Assembly: GCA_944325545.1 (NCBI GenBank)
Contig: CALVAM010000015.1
Coordinates: 1 to 53,507 of the forward strand
From: Candidatus Gastranaerophilales bacterium
GTDB lineage: Bacteria > Cyanobacteriota > Vampirovibrionia > Gastranaerophilales > Gastranaerophilaceae
Reading direction: 5' to 3'
Length of the DNA: 53,507 bases
Positions 33,265-42,102 of this stretch are shown one piece after another. Numbering within the stretch: the stretch's first letter is position 1; every line of letters starts with the position of its first letter. The position numbers and the translations under genes are program-made. The notes below the pieces were generated by a model, which worked only from the letters and a program-made list of their open reading frames with translations, was not told the DNA's origin and made no database searches.

Positions 33265-34726
33265 TAAAAAAATGCAATATGTTATTAAATCTGTACCTAC
33301 TGATGATAAACAAGCTTTGGAAAATTTATTAAATGAAATGTCTGATGCCGGTTGGGATTTGTATACAATGCATGAAGTTGAAACAGATTCCTCTTTTGAT
33401 TTCAATTGTATATTTATGAGAGAAAAACAAGAAGAAGATTCTACGGATTTAGATGATATTGTAAATATAACAAGTTTTAAGTATAGAATGGAAAAAATGT
33501 TAGCAGCACCTTCCAGTCCATATGCTTCTTGTAAAGAAATTCAATTGAAGATTTCTAATCAAAAGGAAAGAATAAAGAAAATAAAATCACAGTTAGAAAA
33601 TGAAAATTTATCTCCTGATAAAAAAAATCAGTTGAATAATCAAATGTCTGATGAGTTGAAGCAATTATCAGTATTAAAACAACAATTAATTAATGAAATA
33701 TCTCCAGAGGCTATGTATTCTAATTTAAAAGAAGAAAAGTTTGTTGTTAATTTGTCAGAGGAAATTTTAGAAGTAATCTCAATGGAGGCTTCTGATGACA
33801 ATTTGCTAGCTGAAACAGTTAAAGTAAGACAAAATTTGGCAGAAACTTTAGGGTATGTTATACCTCATATTCATTTTCATAATAGTGATGAACTTATGCA
33901 GAATGAATTTTGTATAAAAATACATGATATAGAAGTTTTTAGATCTATTGTATTTCCTGGGTATTTAGCTTTCTATAAGGATGAAATAAAAGGTTATAAA
34001 TTGACAGATGAAGATTATGTTGTTGAGGATTGTATCACAGGTAAAAAACTTGTGTGGATATCAAGTGAGAAAGTTAAAGATTTTTGGGCTACAGGGTTAA
34101 GTGCTGCAGAGTATATTGCAAAAGCAATTGAGTATGTTTCTGTGAAAGAAGTTTCGGATATAATGGATTATAATGACGTTAATAAGTATGTTGAAAAAGT
34201 TATAGAAACAAATTCTTTCTTAGTTGATAATATTATTCCTGATTTTATTACGGCATCTGATTTGAAATATTTGTTAACTTGTTTAATTAGAGAAAATGTT
34301 TCTGTAAAAAATATAGTTTATATTTTCGAAAAAATAAATGATTACGCTAATGAACCAACAAAAGAAGATTTGCTAGATAAGGTAAGATTAGCTTTATCAA
34401 AACATATTATTAAAGATCTAGCAGTGGATGGGGATTTAAGGGTTTTAGAATTAAGTGATGCGATATTAGATAAAGTTTATTCTTTTTTTAAAGAAGACGA
34501 GAATGAAATGATAGTTAGAATTGAGGCTGCTGAAGTAGAAGATATAGCTTCAAAAATCTTAAAATTTATGAAAACAAAAAAAATTCAGAAACCCATAATA
34601 GTAGTTCCCGTTGATATAAGACATATGGTTTTTGTTATATTATCGGAATTTATTCCAAATATAAATGTTCTTGCTTATGAAGAGCTTGTAAGTAGTGCAA
34701 ATATTAAGTTTATAGGAAAAATTTAA
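33257..34726 (+). CDS. soluble FlhA cytoplasmic-domain protein with N-terminal DUF4177-like domain
   Basis: The 489-residue product has an N-terminal DUF4177-like domain (residues 6-56, with LLNEMSDAGWDLYTM), a charged coiled-coil linker (75-150) and then the full FlhA/LcrD (FHIPEP) cytoplasmic domain (about 162-489). Motifs: RQNLAETLGYVIPHIHFHNS (191-210), the NEFCIKIHDIEVFR strand, VDNIIPDFITASDLKYLLTC (323-342) with LIRENVSVKNIVYIFEKIND after it, and the end PIIVVPVDIRHMVFVI...NINVLAYEEL. All eight membrane segments of FlhA are missing. No flagellar or type III secretion gene is in the window. The start overlaps pdp; GAGG lies before the ATG at 33257. Confidence 0.85.
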   Translation: MFNKKMQYVIKSVPTDDKQALENLLNEMSDAGWDLYTMHEVETDSSFDFNCIFMREKQEEDSTDLDDIVNITSFKYRMEKMLAAPSSPYASCKEIQLKISNQKERIKKIKSQLENENLSPDKKNQLNNQMSDELKQLSVLKQQLINEISPEAMYSNLKEEKFVVNLSEEILEVISMEASDDNLLAETVKVRQNLAETLGYVIPHIHFHNSDELMQNEFCIKIHDIEVFRSIVFPGYLAFYKDEIKGYKLTDEDYVVEDCITGKKLVWISSEKVKDFWATGLSAAEYIAKAIEYVSVKEVSDIMDYNDVNKYVEKVIETNSFLVDNIIPDFITASDLKYLLTCLIRENVSVKNIVYIFEKINDYANEPTKEDLLDKVRLALSKHIIKDLAVDGDLRVLELSDAILDKVYSFFKEDENEMIVRIEAAEVEDIASKILKFMKTKKIQKPIIVVPVDIRHMVFVILSEFIPNINVLAYEELVSSANIKFIGKI

Positions 34727-34729
34727 TAT

Positions 34730-36022
34730 TTAAATATCAGATACTATGAAATTTTCGTCGTTAACTTCCCGTAAGAAGTTTGTCCAACTGTTGTAATACT
34801 CTGCTAAAGCTTGTGTATAACCGATAATGATGGATTTGTAAGATTGTTTCATTACAATTAAAGATGTTATGTCAGATTTTCCGGCTTCATAATTTTTTAT
34901 AGAAGTATCCATCAAATTTTCAGAGCCTGTAATAATTTTTGATTCATAATGATTAAGGTTATCAGCTGCGGTTAGAAATCTTTCATATGATGCACTTATA
35001 TCTCTAATGGCTTTATTTCGAACAGAAATATATTTTAATTCTGCTTGTTCTATTTTTAGTCGTGCATTTTGTATTTCTGGTGTGTAATTATAAAATAAAG
35101 GTAAATTTACAAGATTAGCTCCAATATAAGCTCCATTGTTAAAATTTCCATTATCAGCGTATTTTGCAAGCTTGTATGCATATCCTGCTGAAATTTGTAA
35201 ATCGGGTATTCTTTGTCTGATAACAACTGATAAATTTTTCTCTGCTAAATCAATTTCTTGTTTTGCGATTTGTATATCGTATCTGTTTTCTAATGCTTTT
35301 TCTTTAATTTCATTAAAATTAGGAAATTTTCTATTAGGAGGAGGGGTTAACATTTCTTCAAAGTTATTTTCTTCAGAAAATATATTATCTTTACTGTCAT
35401 ATTGAATATTATCCGGTGTATTAATTACTTTATTAAAATTGGCTAAAGTTTTTTTTACGACAACTTTAGCACTGTTAACTTGTGTTATTAGCTGATTTAA
35501 GGCGATCTCAGCTTGAATAGCGTCTATTTCAGGAGATTTGTTCGTTTTTACTCTATTTTTTGCAACATCTAAAAGTTCTTCTTGTAGTTCTTGTTGTTGT
35601 TCTAAGGTATCTAATATAGATTTTGCTTCAACTAAATTTATATAAGCCTCTCTAACATCCATTTTTAGATCAAATATCGTGTAGTCTAAATTTTTTTCAA
35701 CTAATTTGAGATTTGATTCTGCATAATTTTTTCTTGCTTTTCTCTTTGCAATTTCGATTTCTTCACTTAAACCAATTTGTTTTGGTTCACTGTTTCCTGA
35801 TGCTCCAATAAAGGAGTAAATATCAAAACTTGGATTCTGAAGTCGGTTAGCAGTTTTTATTTCATTTTTTGCAATATTGGTATTTATTTGTTCAGCACGT
35901 AAGTCAATGTTGTTTTTTAGGGCAATCTCTATTGCTTCGTTTAAAAATACTTTTTTATCTCCTCCAAAGCTTGCAATTTGTATTATAAAAAATAATATTG
36001 TTGTTATATAAAATTTTTTCAT
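34730..36022 (-). CDS. TolC-family outer membrane efflux protein
   Basis: The 430-residue product has a signal peptide (MKKFYITTILFFIIQIASFG) and the duplicated outer membrane efflux repeat: long coiled-coil helices (LKMDVREAYINLVEAKSILD; RNKAIRDISASYERF) separated by short barrel strands. TolC-like trimers form exit ducts for RND or ABC pumps or type I secretion. No pump gene is adjacent. It converges with the FlhA-like gene, 3 bp apart. There is no Shine-Dalgarno; an extended -10 lies 9 bases before the ATG. Confidence 0.88.
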   Translation of the reverse strand: MKKFYITTILFFIIQIASFGGDKKVFLNEAIEIALKNNIDLRAEQINTNIAKNEIKTANRLQNPSFDIYSFIGASGNSEPKQIGLSEEIEIAKRKARKNYAESNLKLVEKNLDYTIFDLKMDVREAYINLVEAKSILDTLEQQQELQEELLDVAKNRVKTNKSPEIDAIQAEIALNQLITQVNSAKVVVKKTLANFNKVINTPDNIQYDSKDNIFSEENNFEEMLTPPPNRKFPNFNEIKEKALENRYDIQIAKQEIDLAEKNLSVVIRQRIPDLQISAGYAYKLAKYADNGNFNNGAYIGANLVNLPLFYNYTPEIQNARLKIEQAELKYISVRNKAIRDISASYERFLTAADNLNHYESKIITGSENLMDTSIKNYEAGKSDITSLIVMKQSYKSIIIGYTQALAEYYNSWTNFLREVNDENFIVSDI

Positions 36023-36031
36023 TATTCTAAT

Positions 36032-36040
36032 ATTGTAGCA
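36032..36040 (-). promoter_or_regulatory. extended -10 directly before the TolC-like gene
   Basis: Read leftward: TGCTACAAT, then nine bases, then the ATG at 36022. This would leave a leader of about two bases. No Shine-Dalgarno sequence is present. Confidence 0.45.
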
Positions 36041-36093
36041 CTAGTATCTTGAAATAAAGAATATTTTATAAAATATAAGTTTGAAAATGCGTT

Positions 36094-36267
36094 TTATTTT
36101 ATAAAAATATATTTTTCACCATAAGGAGAAGGTGAATTTTTTATGTTTTCCAAAAATTCTCCTAAATTATAATCAGGATTTGTTATAAATTTGAAATTAT
36201 TGTCTTTATGAATAATTTCATTTTTAGACAAAATTTTAGTTATAATTTCTTCGCAGCTAAGCTCCAT
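36094..36267 (-). CDS. 57-codon hypothetical ORF
   Basis: A leftward ORF of 57 codons begins MELSCEEIITKILSKNEI and ends YGEKYIFIK. AAGGG stands about 9 nt before the ATG at 36267, which is good for this genome. It is polar with no membrane segment or motif I know. It lies upstream of the TolC-like gene on the same strand, but a separate -10 stands between them. It fills most of the otherwise empty stretch before rpsU. Confidence 0.5.
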   Translation of the reverse strand: MELSCEEIITKILSKNEIIHKDNNFKFITNPDYNLGEFLENIKNSPSPYGEKYIFIK

Positions 36268-36412
36268 TAATAAGCCCTTATTTCTTTGTGATTGGATAAT
36301 TTAATTTTACATTAATAAGATTTTTTTTCAAGAAATTATTATAAATATTTGTAAAAGTTTACTATTCGTATATTTGCACCCCTCTTGAAATATTAATATG
36401 CTTGTTTTATTA

Positions 36413-36439
36413 TTGTTTTGTACATAAATATGCTATAAA
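36413..36439 (+). promoter_or_regulatory. possible promoter elements before rpsU
   Basis: An extended -10-like TGCTATAAA lies at 36431-36439 with TTGTTT at 36413-36418; used alone it would leave only about 10 nt of leader and cut off the Shine-Dalgarno AAAGGTGG. An alternative pair, TTGCAC (36374-36379) and TATGCT (36397-36402), has a 17-bp spacing and a leader of about 47 nt. I cannot choose between them. Confidence 0.3.
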
Positions 36440-36455
36440 GGTGGTGAAAATATAA

Positions 36456-36629
36456 ATGGCAGAAGTTAAAGTAGGCGAAAACGAAAGTATCGAAAGTGCA
36501 TTAAGAAGATTTAAAAAGAAAATTCAAAAAGCAGGAATTTTATCAGAAGTAAAAAAACGTGAAAGATACGAGAAGCCAAGCGTTAAAAGAAAACGTAAAT
36601 CAGAAGCTGCTCGTAAACGTAAAGTATAA
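36456..36629 (+). CDS. rpsU: 30S ribosomal protein S21
   Basis: S21 lies near the anti-Shine-Dalgarno region of the 30S platform and helps initiation. The 57-residue product begins [20 protein letters not shown] and continues [20 protein letters not shown] with the usual basic tail [14 protein letters not shown]. The length is normal for short S21. AAAGGTGG precedes the ATG. It has its own terminator and is not linked with dnaG or rpoD. Confidence 0.95.
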   Translation: MAEVKVGENESIESALRRFKKKIQKAGILSEVKKRERYEKPSVKRKRKSEAARKRKV

Positions 36630-36633
36630 CTTA

Positions 36634-36666
36634 AAAGTCGGTCTTTTTTATGACCGACTTTTTTAA
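36634..36666 (+). terminator. intrinsic terminator after rpsU
   Basis: AAGTCGGTC (36635-36643) pairs with GACCGACTT (36652-36660), followed by a T-run. The stem has nine perfect pairs. Confidence 0.9.
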
Positions 36667-36708
36667 TGGCTAGACGTAAATATTAATCAACAAGATAATT
36701 CTAAAGAC

Positions 36709-36737
36709 TTGCAAATATTATGTTTTTATAATATTAT
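36709..36737 (+). promoter_or_regulatory. promoter of tRNA-Cys
   Basis: TTGCAA (36709-36714) and TATTAT (36732-36737) are 17 bp apart, and the tRNA begins nine bases after the -10. Another TATAAT at 36727-36732 is too close to the -35. Confidence 0.6.
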
Positions 36738-36745
36738 ATTCGTAC

Positions 36746-36816
36746 GGCGACATGGCCAAGTGGTAAGGCAGAAGCCTGCAAAGCTTTTATCCCCAGTTCG
36801 AATCTGGGTGTCGCCT
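36746..36816 (+). tRNA. trnC: tRNA-Cys (GCA)
   Basis: A complete cloverleaf can be drawn: acceptor GGCGACA/TGTCGCC (36746-36752 with 36809-36815), an anticodon loop CTGCAAA with anticodon GCA, and a T arm CCCAG-TTCGAAT-CTGGG. The discriminator base is T, as required by cysteinyl-tRNA synthetase. The 3' CCA is not encoded and a T-run follows at once, so the CCA must be added; a candidate CCA enzyme is at 44179. dnaA starts 33 bp downstream. Confidence 0.95.
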
Positions 36817-36848
36817 TTTTTAATTTCAAACTAATCACATCAGAGTTT

Positions 36849-38231
36849 ATGGAAAATATAGAATTAAAGCGTTTCTGGGAGCAAGTAAAGGAAGATTTAA
36901 TCGGGGTTTTGCCCGAAAATGTTCATCCTTGGATTTATCCGCTTGAAGTTTCAGGTTATGATAAAGGTGTTTTAACTGTTGTTACAGGACAGATAATGGG
37001 AAGGGATTTGCTTAGAAGAAATCATTCTGAACAAATGAATTCTGTTTTAGCAAAGATTACCGGTAATCAGAATGCTAGAATTGTTATTATTTATGATGAA
37101 AGTGCTGCTAAAACTCTAAAAAAAGAAACTGAGAAAATACAAAAGAAGCTTATAGAAAAAAATATGAAGGAGCAAGCGATAGAAAATTTATCTAATATGC
37201 AGTCTGCTTCAAATTTGAATTTAAAATATAAGTTTGAAAATTTTGTAGTTGGCGAAAATAGTAAATTTGCTCATGCTGTTGCGATGCAAGTCGCTCAAAA
37301 TCCTGCTGGAAAATATAATCCTTTATTTATATACGGTAATTCAGGTTTAGGTAAAACTCATTTGATGCAAGCAATTGGACATTATACTATTTTTAATAAT
37401 CCTAAATTGAAGGTTAAATATACTAAAACTGAAGATTATGTTAATGATTTTATTTCAAATTGCAGGTATTCAAAAGATTCTATAGAAAATATGTCAAAAT
37501 TTAACAAAAAATATACGAATATTGATATTATTTTAATAGATGATATTCAATTTATAGAATCTAAAAGTAGAACAATGGATCAGATGCAGCATACTTTTGA
37601 TAGTCTGTATAATAAAGGCAAACAGATTGTTATTACATCTGATAGATTACCAAAAGATATTCCGTCTTTAACAGCTGCATTATGTTCCAGATTTGAGATG
37701 GGGTTAATGGTAGAATTATCTCCTCCTGATTTAGACACAAGATTTGAAATTGTTAAAAAGTTAGCAATTGATAATGATTTGAAATTTGAAGAAGAAGCTT
37801 TGTATTATATAGCAAAACATTTTTCTAAAAATGTAAGGGAATTAGAAGGTGCTTTCACAAAAGTTTCCGCGTATGCAGAAATAATGAGAGAGAATTTAAC
37901 TCTAAAACTTGCTAAAGAAGTTTTGAAATGTGATGATTGTGATGAAACTTTGTCATACGATAATATAGTTGATGTTGTTGCAACTTATTTTGACGTAGAA
38001 AAAAAAGATATAAAAGGTACAGCAAGAGGTCAAAGGGTAGCTTTAGCAAGACATATTGCGATTTATTTGGCTAGGGAGATTACTAATCAGAGTTTTGCTA
38101 ATATTGCGGAGTTTTTTAATAAAAAACATACAACCATTATGTTTGGATATGAAAAAATAAAGAAAGACGTTCATAATAAAGAAATTGCAATTGCTCTAAG
38201 GGAGATTAGACAGGCGTTAAAAGTTTTATAA
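36849..38231 (+). CDS. dnaA: chromosomal replication initiator DnaA
   Basis: DnaA binds oriC and opens the duplex. The 460-residue product has an N-terminal domain I (1-85), a short charged linker, the AAA+ domain with Walker A GNSGLGKT (163-170) and IDDIQF as Walker B, and a C-terminal domain IV with ARGQRVALARHIAIYLAREI and KKHTTIMFGYEKI, the DnaA-box-binding signature. No strong Shine-Dalgarno precedes the ATG. dnaN is not adjacent, and I see no cluster of TTATCCACA-like boxes near it, so the origin is probably elsewhere. Confidence 0.95.
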   Translation: MENIELKRFWEQVKEDLIGVLPENVHPWIYPLEVSGYDKGVLTVVTGQIMGRDLLRRNHSEQMNSVLAKITGNQNARIVIIYDESAAKTLKKETEKIQKKLIEKNMKEQAIENLSNMQSASNLNLKYKFENFVVGENSKFAHAVAMQVAQNPAGKYNPLFIYGNSGLGKTHLMQAIGHYTIFNNPKLKVKYTKTEDYVNDFISNCRYSKDSIENMSKFNKKYTNIDIILIDDIQFIESKSRTMDQMQHTFDSLYNKGKQIVITSDRLPKDIPSLTAALCSRFEMGLMVELSPPDLDTRFEIVKKLAIDNDLKFEEEALYYIAKHFSKNVRELEGAFTKVSAYAEIMRENLTLKLAKEVLKCDDCDETLSYDNIVDVVATYFDVEKKDIKGTARGQRVALARHIAIYLAREITNQSFANIAEFFNKKHTTIMFGYEKIKKDVHNKEIAIALREIRQALKVL

Positions 38232-38300
38232 TCAATTGGTTACTCGTTTTTCTGTGAACTTTATGTTAAATAATAAATACAAAGGGATAATGAGTCGATT

Positions 38301-39332
38301 ATGTTAGATAGTATTAAAAATTTAATGTGTTTAAAATCTGTAGATAAATATATTGCAGAAGAAAATTATGAGTTAGCATTGGATAGATTAAATTTCTTAA
38401 TTGAACAAGAATTTAGACCTGCTGAAACATTTTTGAAAAGGGGACGATTATTAAAAAAACTTTTGATGTACGAAGAAGCTTATTCTGATTTTACTTATAT
38501 AATAACTCATTGTGTTAAAAAAGATGAAGCTTATTTGGAAAGGTTATTTCTTAATTTTGATATGGGAAATTTTGAAGGTGTTTTAATTGATGCTAATAGA
38601 ATATTAAAAAAAGATCAAAATAATTTTGATATTCAAAGAATAAAATTTTTGGCATTAGTTTATACAAGTCAAGAAGATGTTGCACAAGATTACATTCTAA
38701 AGCTTTTTAGTAATGATAAATATAGAACAATACAGTTTTTATTTAAAGAAGTTGCAATAGCAATATCAAAAGACGAATTAGCTAAAGCTTTAAAATTGTT
38801 AAGAGTAATTGATTTGATTGATAAAGATAATCCGATTAAACTTCTTAAAGAAGCTAATATATATGGCATAGCAAACCAAAATGATAAAAAAAATGAAATT
38901 TTGAATAAAATTGATTCAATTTTTCCAAAATATTTTATTTCGCATTTTAGATTTTGGGATATGTATCAAGATAAAGATTTGATGCAAATTTGTTTTTTAC
39001 TAGAACTTAAAATTTTTGATAAACAAAATCTTTTTGCATATCCATTGTTGATTTTAGAAGGTTATAAAAATCATATAGAAGGACATATCATTGATTCAAA
39101 AGAGTGTTTTGAAAAAGCAATAGAGCTTAATCCGAGTAAACCTGAAGGTTATGTTCTTTTAGCACAGACTCTGCAACTTATGTCTGGATATGATAATCCT
39201 GAATATAAAAAAGATGCAGAGTTAAATTATAAAATAGCACTTGAAATATATCAAAATGCTCAACTTAATGATAAGGTAGAGGAAATGAAACGTCAATTAC
39301 GTCATTTAAATTCTAGTTTGTTGTTAAAGTAG
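38301..39332 (+). CDS. cytoplasmic TPR-like repeat protein
   Basis: The 343-residue product has helical repeats (AEENYELALDRLNFLI, LLMYEEAYSDFTYII, and a good TPR near the C terminus: IDSKECFEKAIELNPSKPEG). There is no signal peptide or enzymatic domain. It follows dnaA by 69 bp on the same strand; AAAGGG lies 14 nt upstream of the ATG, rather far. Its end overlaps the nadE end by 20 bp in convergent orientation. Confidence 0.75.
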   Translation: MLDSIKNLMCLKSVDKYIAEENYELALDRLNFLIEQEFRPAETFLKRGRLLKKLLMYEEAYSDFTYIITHCVKKDEAYLERLFLNFDMGNFEGVLIDANRILKKDQNNFDIQRIKFLALVYTSQEDVAQDYILKLFSNDKYRTIQFLFKEVAIAISKDELAKALKLLRVIDLIDKDNPIKLLKEANIYGIANQNDKKNEILNKIDSIFPKYFISHFRFWDMYQDKDLMQICFLLELKIFDKQNLFAYPLLILEGYKNHIEGHIIDSKECFEKAIELNPSKPEGYVLLAQTLQLMSGYDNPEYKKDAELNYKIALEIYQNAQLNDKVEEMKRQLRHLNSSLLLK

Positions 39333-41307
39333 ATTCTATTTCTTTGTCATCAAAACCTTTATAATTAATTTTTGATGATGTTATAGGTTGTTTGTAATCA
39401 TATTTATTAATAGAGCGGGATTCTACTATTACTGAAGGCGGTAATATTGACCATTTATATAGAGCTGTAGACATTCTTCTAAAGAATTTATCAAGCCATT
39501 CAGTTTTTTGTTCTATAGAAACAGGATTATGTTTTTCGTATATAAATTCAGTTTTTAGTAATGTTTGATAATCTTCATTTTTGTTTTCAATACGCCATAT
39601 TATTTCGTCCAAAAACTCATAAGGCATAAGTGCATCTTCAGCAATTAAAGGTTTTCCAGTTTTAGGGTCAATCGCGAGTTCTGCTCCGGGTTTTTTAAGT
39701 ATAATAGCTTCTGGAATAGCATTTTTTTCTTCTCTGTTTTTATTAAGCCATCTTGCAAATGCAAATAATTTTGTTTTAGGAACATCTGCAATCGGTGCAA
39801 AACCTCCTGACATATCGCCGTTAATTGTGGCATAACCCATGTATAATTCAGATTTGTCAGATGTAGCGATTGGAATACAAGAAGAAAATTCATTACTTAT
39901 TCCCCATAAAAACATTGCTCTTGAACGTGCTTGTATATTGTCAGGGGTAAAAGATGTTTTATATCGGCCATCCCAATGTGTCTCAATTGTTTTGAATAAA
40001 TTATTTAAGCATTCAGTAGTAGTATCTATCATTGGACGTATAGTTGCTTCTGTGAAGTTTATACCTAAATTTTTTGCTAATTGTTCTGCGTCTGACATAC
40101 TTTCTCTACTTGTAATGTGTGACGGCATAGATACTCCAAAGACGTTTTCCTTTCCTATAGCATCAGCAAGTAGAACTGCACAAACCGTTGAATCTAAACC
40201 TCCGGAAAGTCCTAATACAGCACGTTTAAATCCACATTTTTTAAAATAATCTCTTATTCCTTGAATAATTGTTTTATACGTCCTTTCTAAATCAGATTCG
40301 TATTCTAATGTAAATATTTTTTGCTCTGTTAAGGATTTATCTAAACCTTTTGTTAATGGGTAAATTTTACCGATATTCTCTTTAGGGTTAACTATTAAGA
40401 ATTGTTCTTCAAATGATTTTGCTCTTGCGATTAATTCTCCTTTAGCATTAAATACTCTGCTTGAACCGTCAAAAGAACTGTTATCTATTGCACCAACTTG
40501 GTTAACATAAACTATTGGGGTTTTATATTTGTTTGAAATAAATGAGAGCATATTATGTTTTAATTGTTCTTTTTTTGCTCTGCTGGGAGATGCTGAACAA
40601 TTAATAAAAATTTCTGGATTGTCTTGAGCTAGTTCTTCAATAGGATCTTTTTCGTATAAATTTTTGTCGAAAAATTCTTTATTATTCCAACAGTCTTCAC
40701 ATATCGAAATTCCGTATTTTTCATAAATTTTGGATTGCATCCTGATAGAATTTTTATCAAAATGTCCCAATGTATCTGCAGGTTGAACTCCTACAACAGG
40801 AGAAGGTTCAATATATCTGTAATCATTAAATTCTGAATAGTTAGGAAGTAATGATTTTCTTACTATTCCATCAATTTTTCCGTCTTTTAAAATGGCTATA
40901 GAATTATAGTATTTTTTCCCTTCAGAATCTTTTTTTCTAGGTTCAATGAAACCTACTAAGGCTGTAGTTCCCTTAGTAATTTTTGCTAAACCTTTTAACC
41001 ATTTTATATTCTCTTCAACGATTATCGGGTGTCTATCAATAGTGTCTTCTATTGGGTATCCCATTAAAGCTAGTTCCGGAAATATAACAAGGTCTAATCC
41101 TATTTGTATAGAATATTTTATATATTTAGCTATTTTTTTTGCATTGTATTCAATATTTCCTGCTATAGGATTTATTTGTGCCATTCCTATATAGTTTTTA
41201 TTGTTTGTTATATTTTTTATACTTTCAATTATGTTTTGAGGAATGTCTTCTCCGTTTGCGAATTTTTTATCTATAATCTCTGATAATTCATATAAGTTTT
41301 TCGTCAT
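39313..41307 (-). CDS. nadE: glutamine-dependent NAD+ synthetase
   Basis: NadE amidates deamido-NAD to NAD with glutamine as donor. The 664-residue product has an N-terminal nitrilase-type glutaminase with the triad Glu78 (FPELALMGYP), Lys151 (VRKSLLPNY) and Cys203 (SICEDCW). The C-terminal ATP-pyrophosphatase synthetase domain carries SGGLDST (368-374). About 38 residues precede the first nitrilase strand, longer than usual. GGAG precedes the ATG. It overlaps the TPR gene by 20 bp tail to tail and diverges from the prepilin gene. Confidence 0.95.
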   Translation of the reverse strand: MTKNLYELSEIIDKKFANGEDIPQNIIESIKNITNNKNYIGMAQINPIAGNIEYNAKKIAKYIKYSIQIGLDLVIFPELALMGYPIEDTIDRHPIIVEENIKWLKGLAKITKGTTALVGFIEPRKKDSEGKKYYNSIAILKDGKIDGIVRKSLLPNYSEFNDYRYIEPSPVVGVQPADTLGHFDKNSIRMQSKIYEKYGISICEDCWNNKEFFDKNLYEKDPIEELAQDNPEIFINCSASPSRAKKEQLKHNMLSFISNKYKTPIVYVNQVGAIDNSSFDGSSRVFNAKGELIARAKSFEEQFLIVNPKENIGKIYPLTKGLDKSLTEQKIFTLEYESDLERTYKTIIQGIRDYFKKCGFKRAVLGLSGGLDSTVCAVLLADAIGKENVFGVSMPSHITSRESMSDAEQLAKNLGINFTEATIRPMIDTTTECLNNLFKTIETHWDGRYKTSFTPDNIQARSRAMFLWGISNEFSSCIPIATSDKSELYMGYATINGDMSGGFAPIADVPKTKLFAFARWLNKNREEKNAIPEAIILKKPGAELAIDPKTGKPLIAEDALMPYEFLDEIIWRIENKNEDYQTLLKTEFIYEKHNPVSIEQKTEWLDKFFRRMSTALYKWSILPPSVIVESRSINKYDYKQPITSSKINYKGFDDKEIESTLTTN

Positions 41308-41388
41308 AATTCAAATCTCCATATGAATTATACATTGTAGAATTTTTATTTGCAAAATTGTTTTTTTGCTTTTATTTTATAAAACATA

Positions 41389-41397
41389 TGTTATAAT
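41389..41397 (+). promoter_or_regulatory. extended -10 of the prepilin gene
   Basis: TGTTATAAT is a perfect extended -10. The ATG is about 36 bp downstream with AGAGGA before it, so a normal leader is expected. A TTGCTT lies 20 bp upstream. Confidence 0.55.
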
Positions 41398-41433
41398 TAA
41401 GTAAAGTTTTGTAGATAAGAAGAGGATTTTGTA

Positions 41434-42102
41434 ATGAAAAAAAATGGTTTTACCCTACAAGAGTTGTTGATTTCTATGGCTATAATCGGGATAATGGCAG
41501 CTGCTATAGCTCCCGCCATTAATGCGATAATGCCGGATAAGAGAAAAGCAATGTATATGAAAGCTTATAATACTTTGACAAATGTGACGAATGAAGTATT
41601 AAGTGATCCGTCATTATATTGGACTAAATATGATCCTGATACGGGTGAAGCTACTTGTTCCGGACTAGGTTGTGCTGATTTACCTACAACTTACGCTCCT
41701 TGTAATGAAGTGCATTGGCAGTGTAAGGATTCTAAGTATAAATTCCCTAAAATATTTGCAACAAAAGTAAATTATGTAGAAAGAACAAGTCCTGTTGCGG
41801 GGAGTACATTAACAACAAATATAAAAACTATAGATGGTATAGATTGGAATTTTAAAGCTACTAAATCTAGTGAAACAGATACGGAATATGAAGTAACAAT
41901 CGACGTAAATTATAAAAATACTAATGAAAAAAATAAGTGTACATATAATTCTTCAACTTGTCCAAACCCTGATCAGTTTGAATTTGTGATAGATAACGAA
42001 GGAGGTATAAAGGCTGTTGATTCATTAGGTAAAGCTTTTTTAGAAAATCCTACCGATATGAAATCAATTCGTGAGGATAAAGAAAGAGCCAAGGAATTAT
42101 AA
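41434..42102 (+). CDS. type IV prepilin-like protein, tail cut by an in-frame stop
   Basis: The 222-residue product starts with a short leader and MKKNGFTLQELLISMAIIGI: prepilin peptidase cleaves after Gly5, and Glu at +5 is present. The body has six cysteines, as in minor pilins or pseudopilins of this lineage, and no known domain. The TAA at 42100-42102 is followed in frame by 31 more codons of a Gly/Pro/Asn-rich tail (to 42195, stop 42196-42198), so the original protein was probably 254 residues. PilT is at 13108, far away. Confidence 0.8.
   Translation: MKKNGFTLQELLISMAIIGIMAAAIAPAINAIMPDKRKAMYMKAYNTLTNVTNEVLSDPSLYWTKYDPDTGEATCSGLGCADLPTTYAPCNEVHWQCKDSKYKFPKIFATKVNYVERTSPVAGSTLTTNIKTIDGIDWNFKATKSSETDTEYEVTIDVNYKNTNEKNKCTYNSSTCPNPDQFEFVIDNEGGIKAVDSLGKAFLENPTDMKSIREDKERAKEL

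Noticed and set aside
34730-36022. TolC-like gene as part of a pump operon
   Set aside because: No RND, MFS, ABC or membrane-fusion gene is adjacent on either side.
36268-36455. Replication origin before rpsU/dnaA
   Set aside because: Only one weak TTATCCA-like word (near 36292-36299); no cluster of DnaA boxes or AT-rich 13-mers.
39839-40249. 136-codon rightward ORF inside nadE
   Set aside because: Antisense to the conserved synthetase domain; no start signal.
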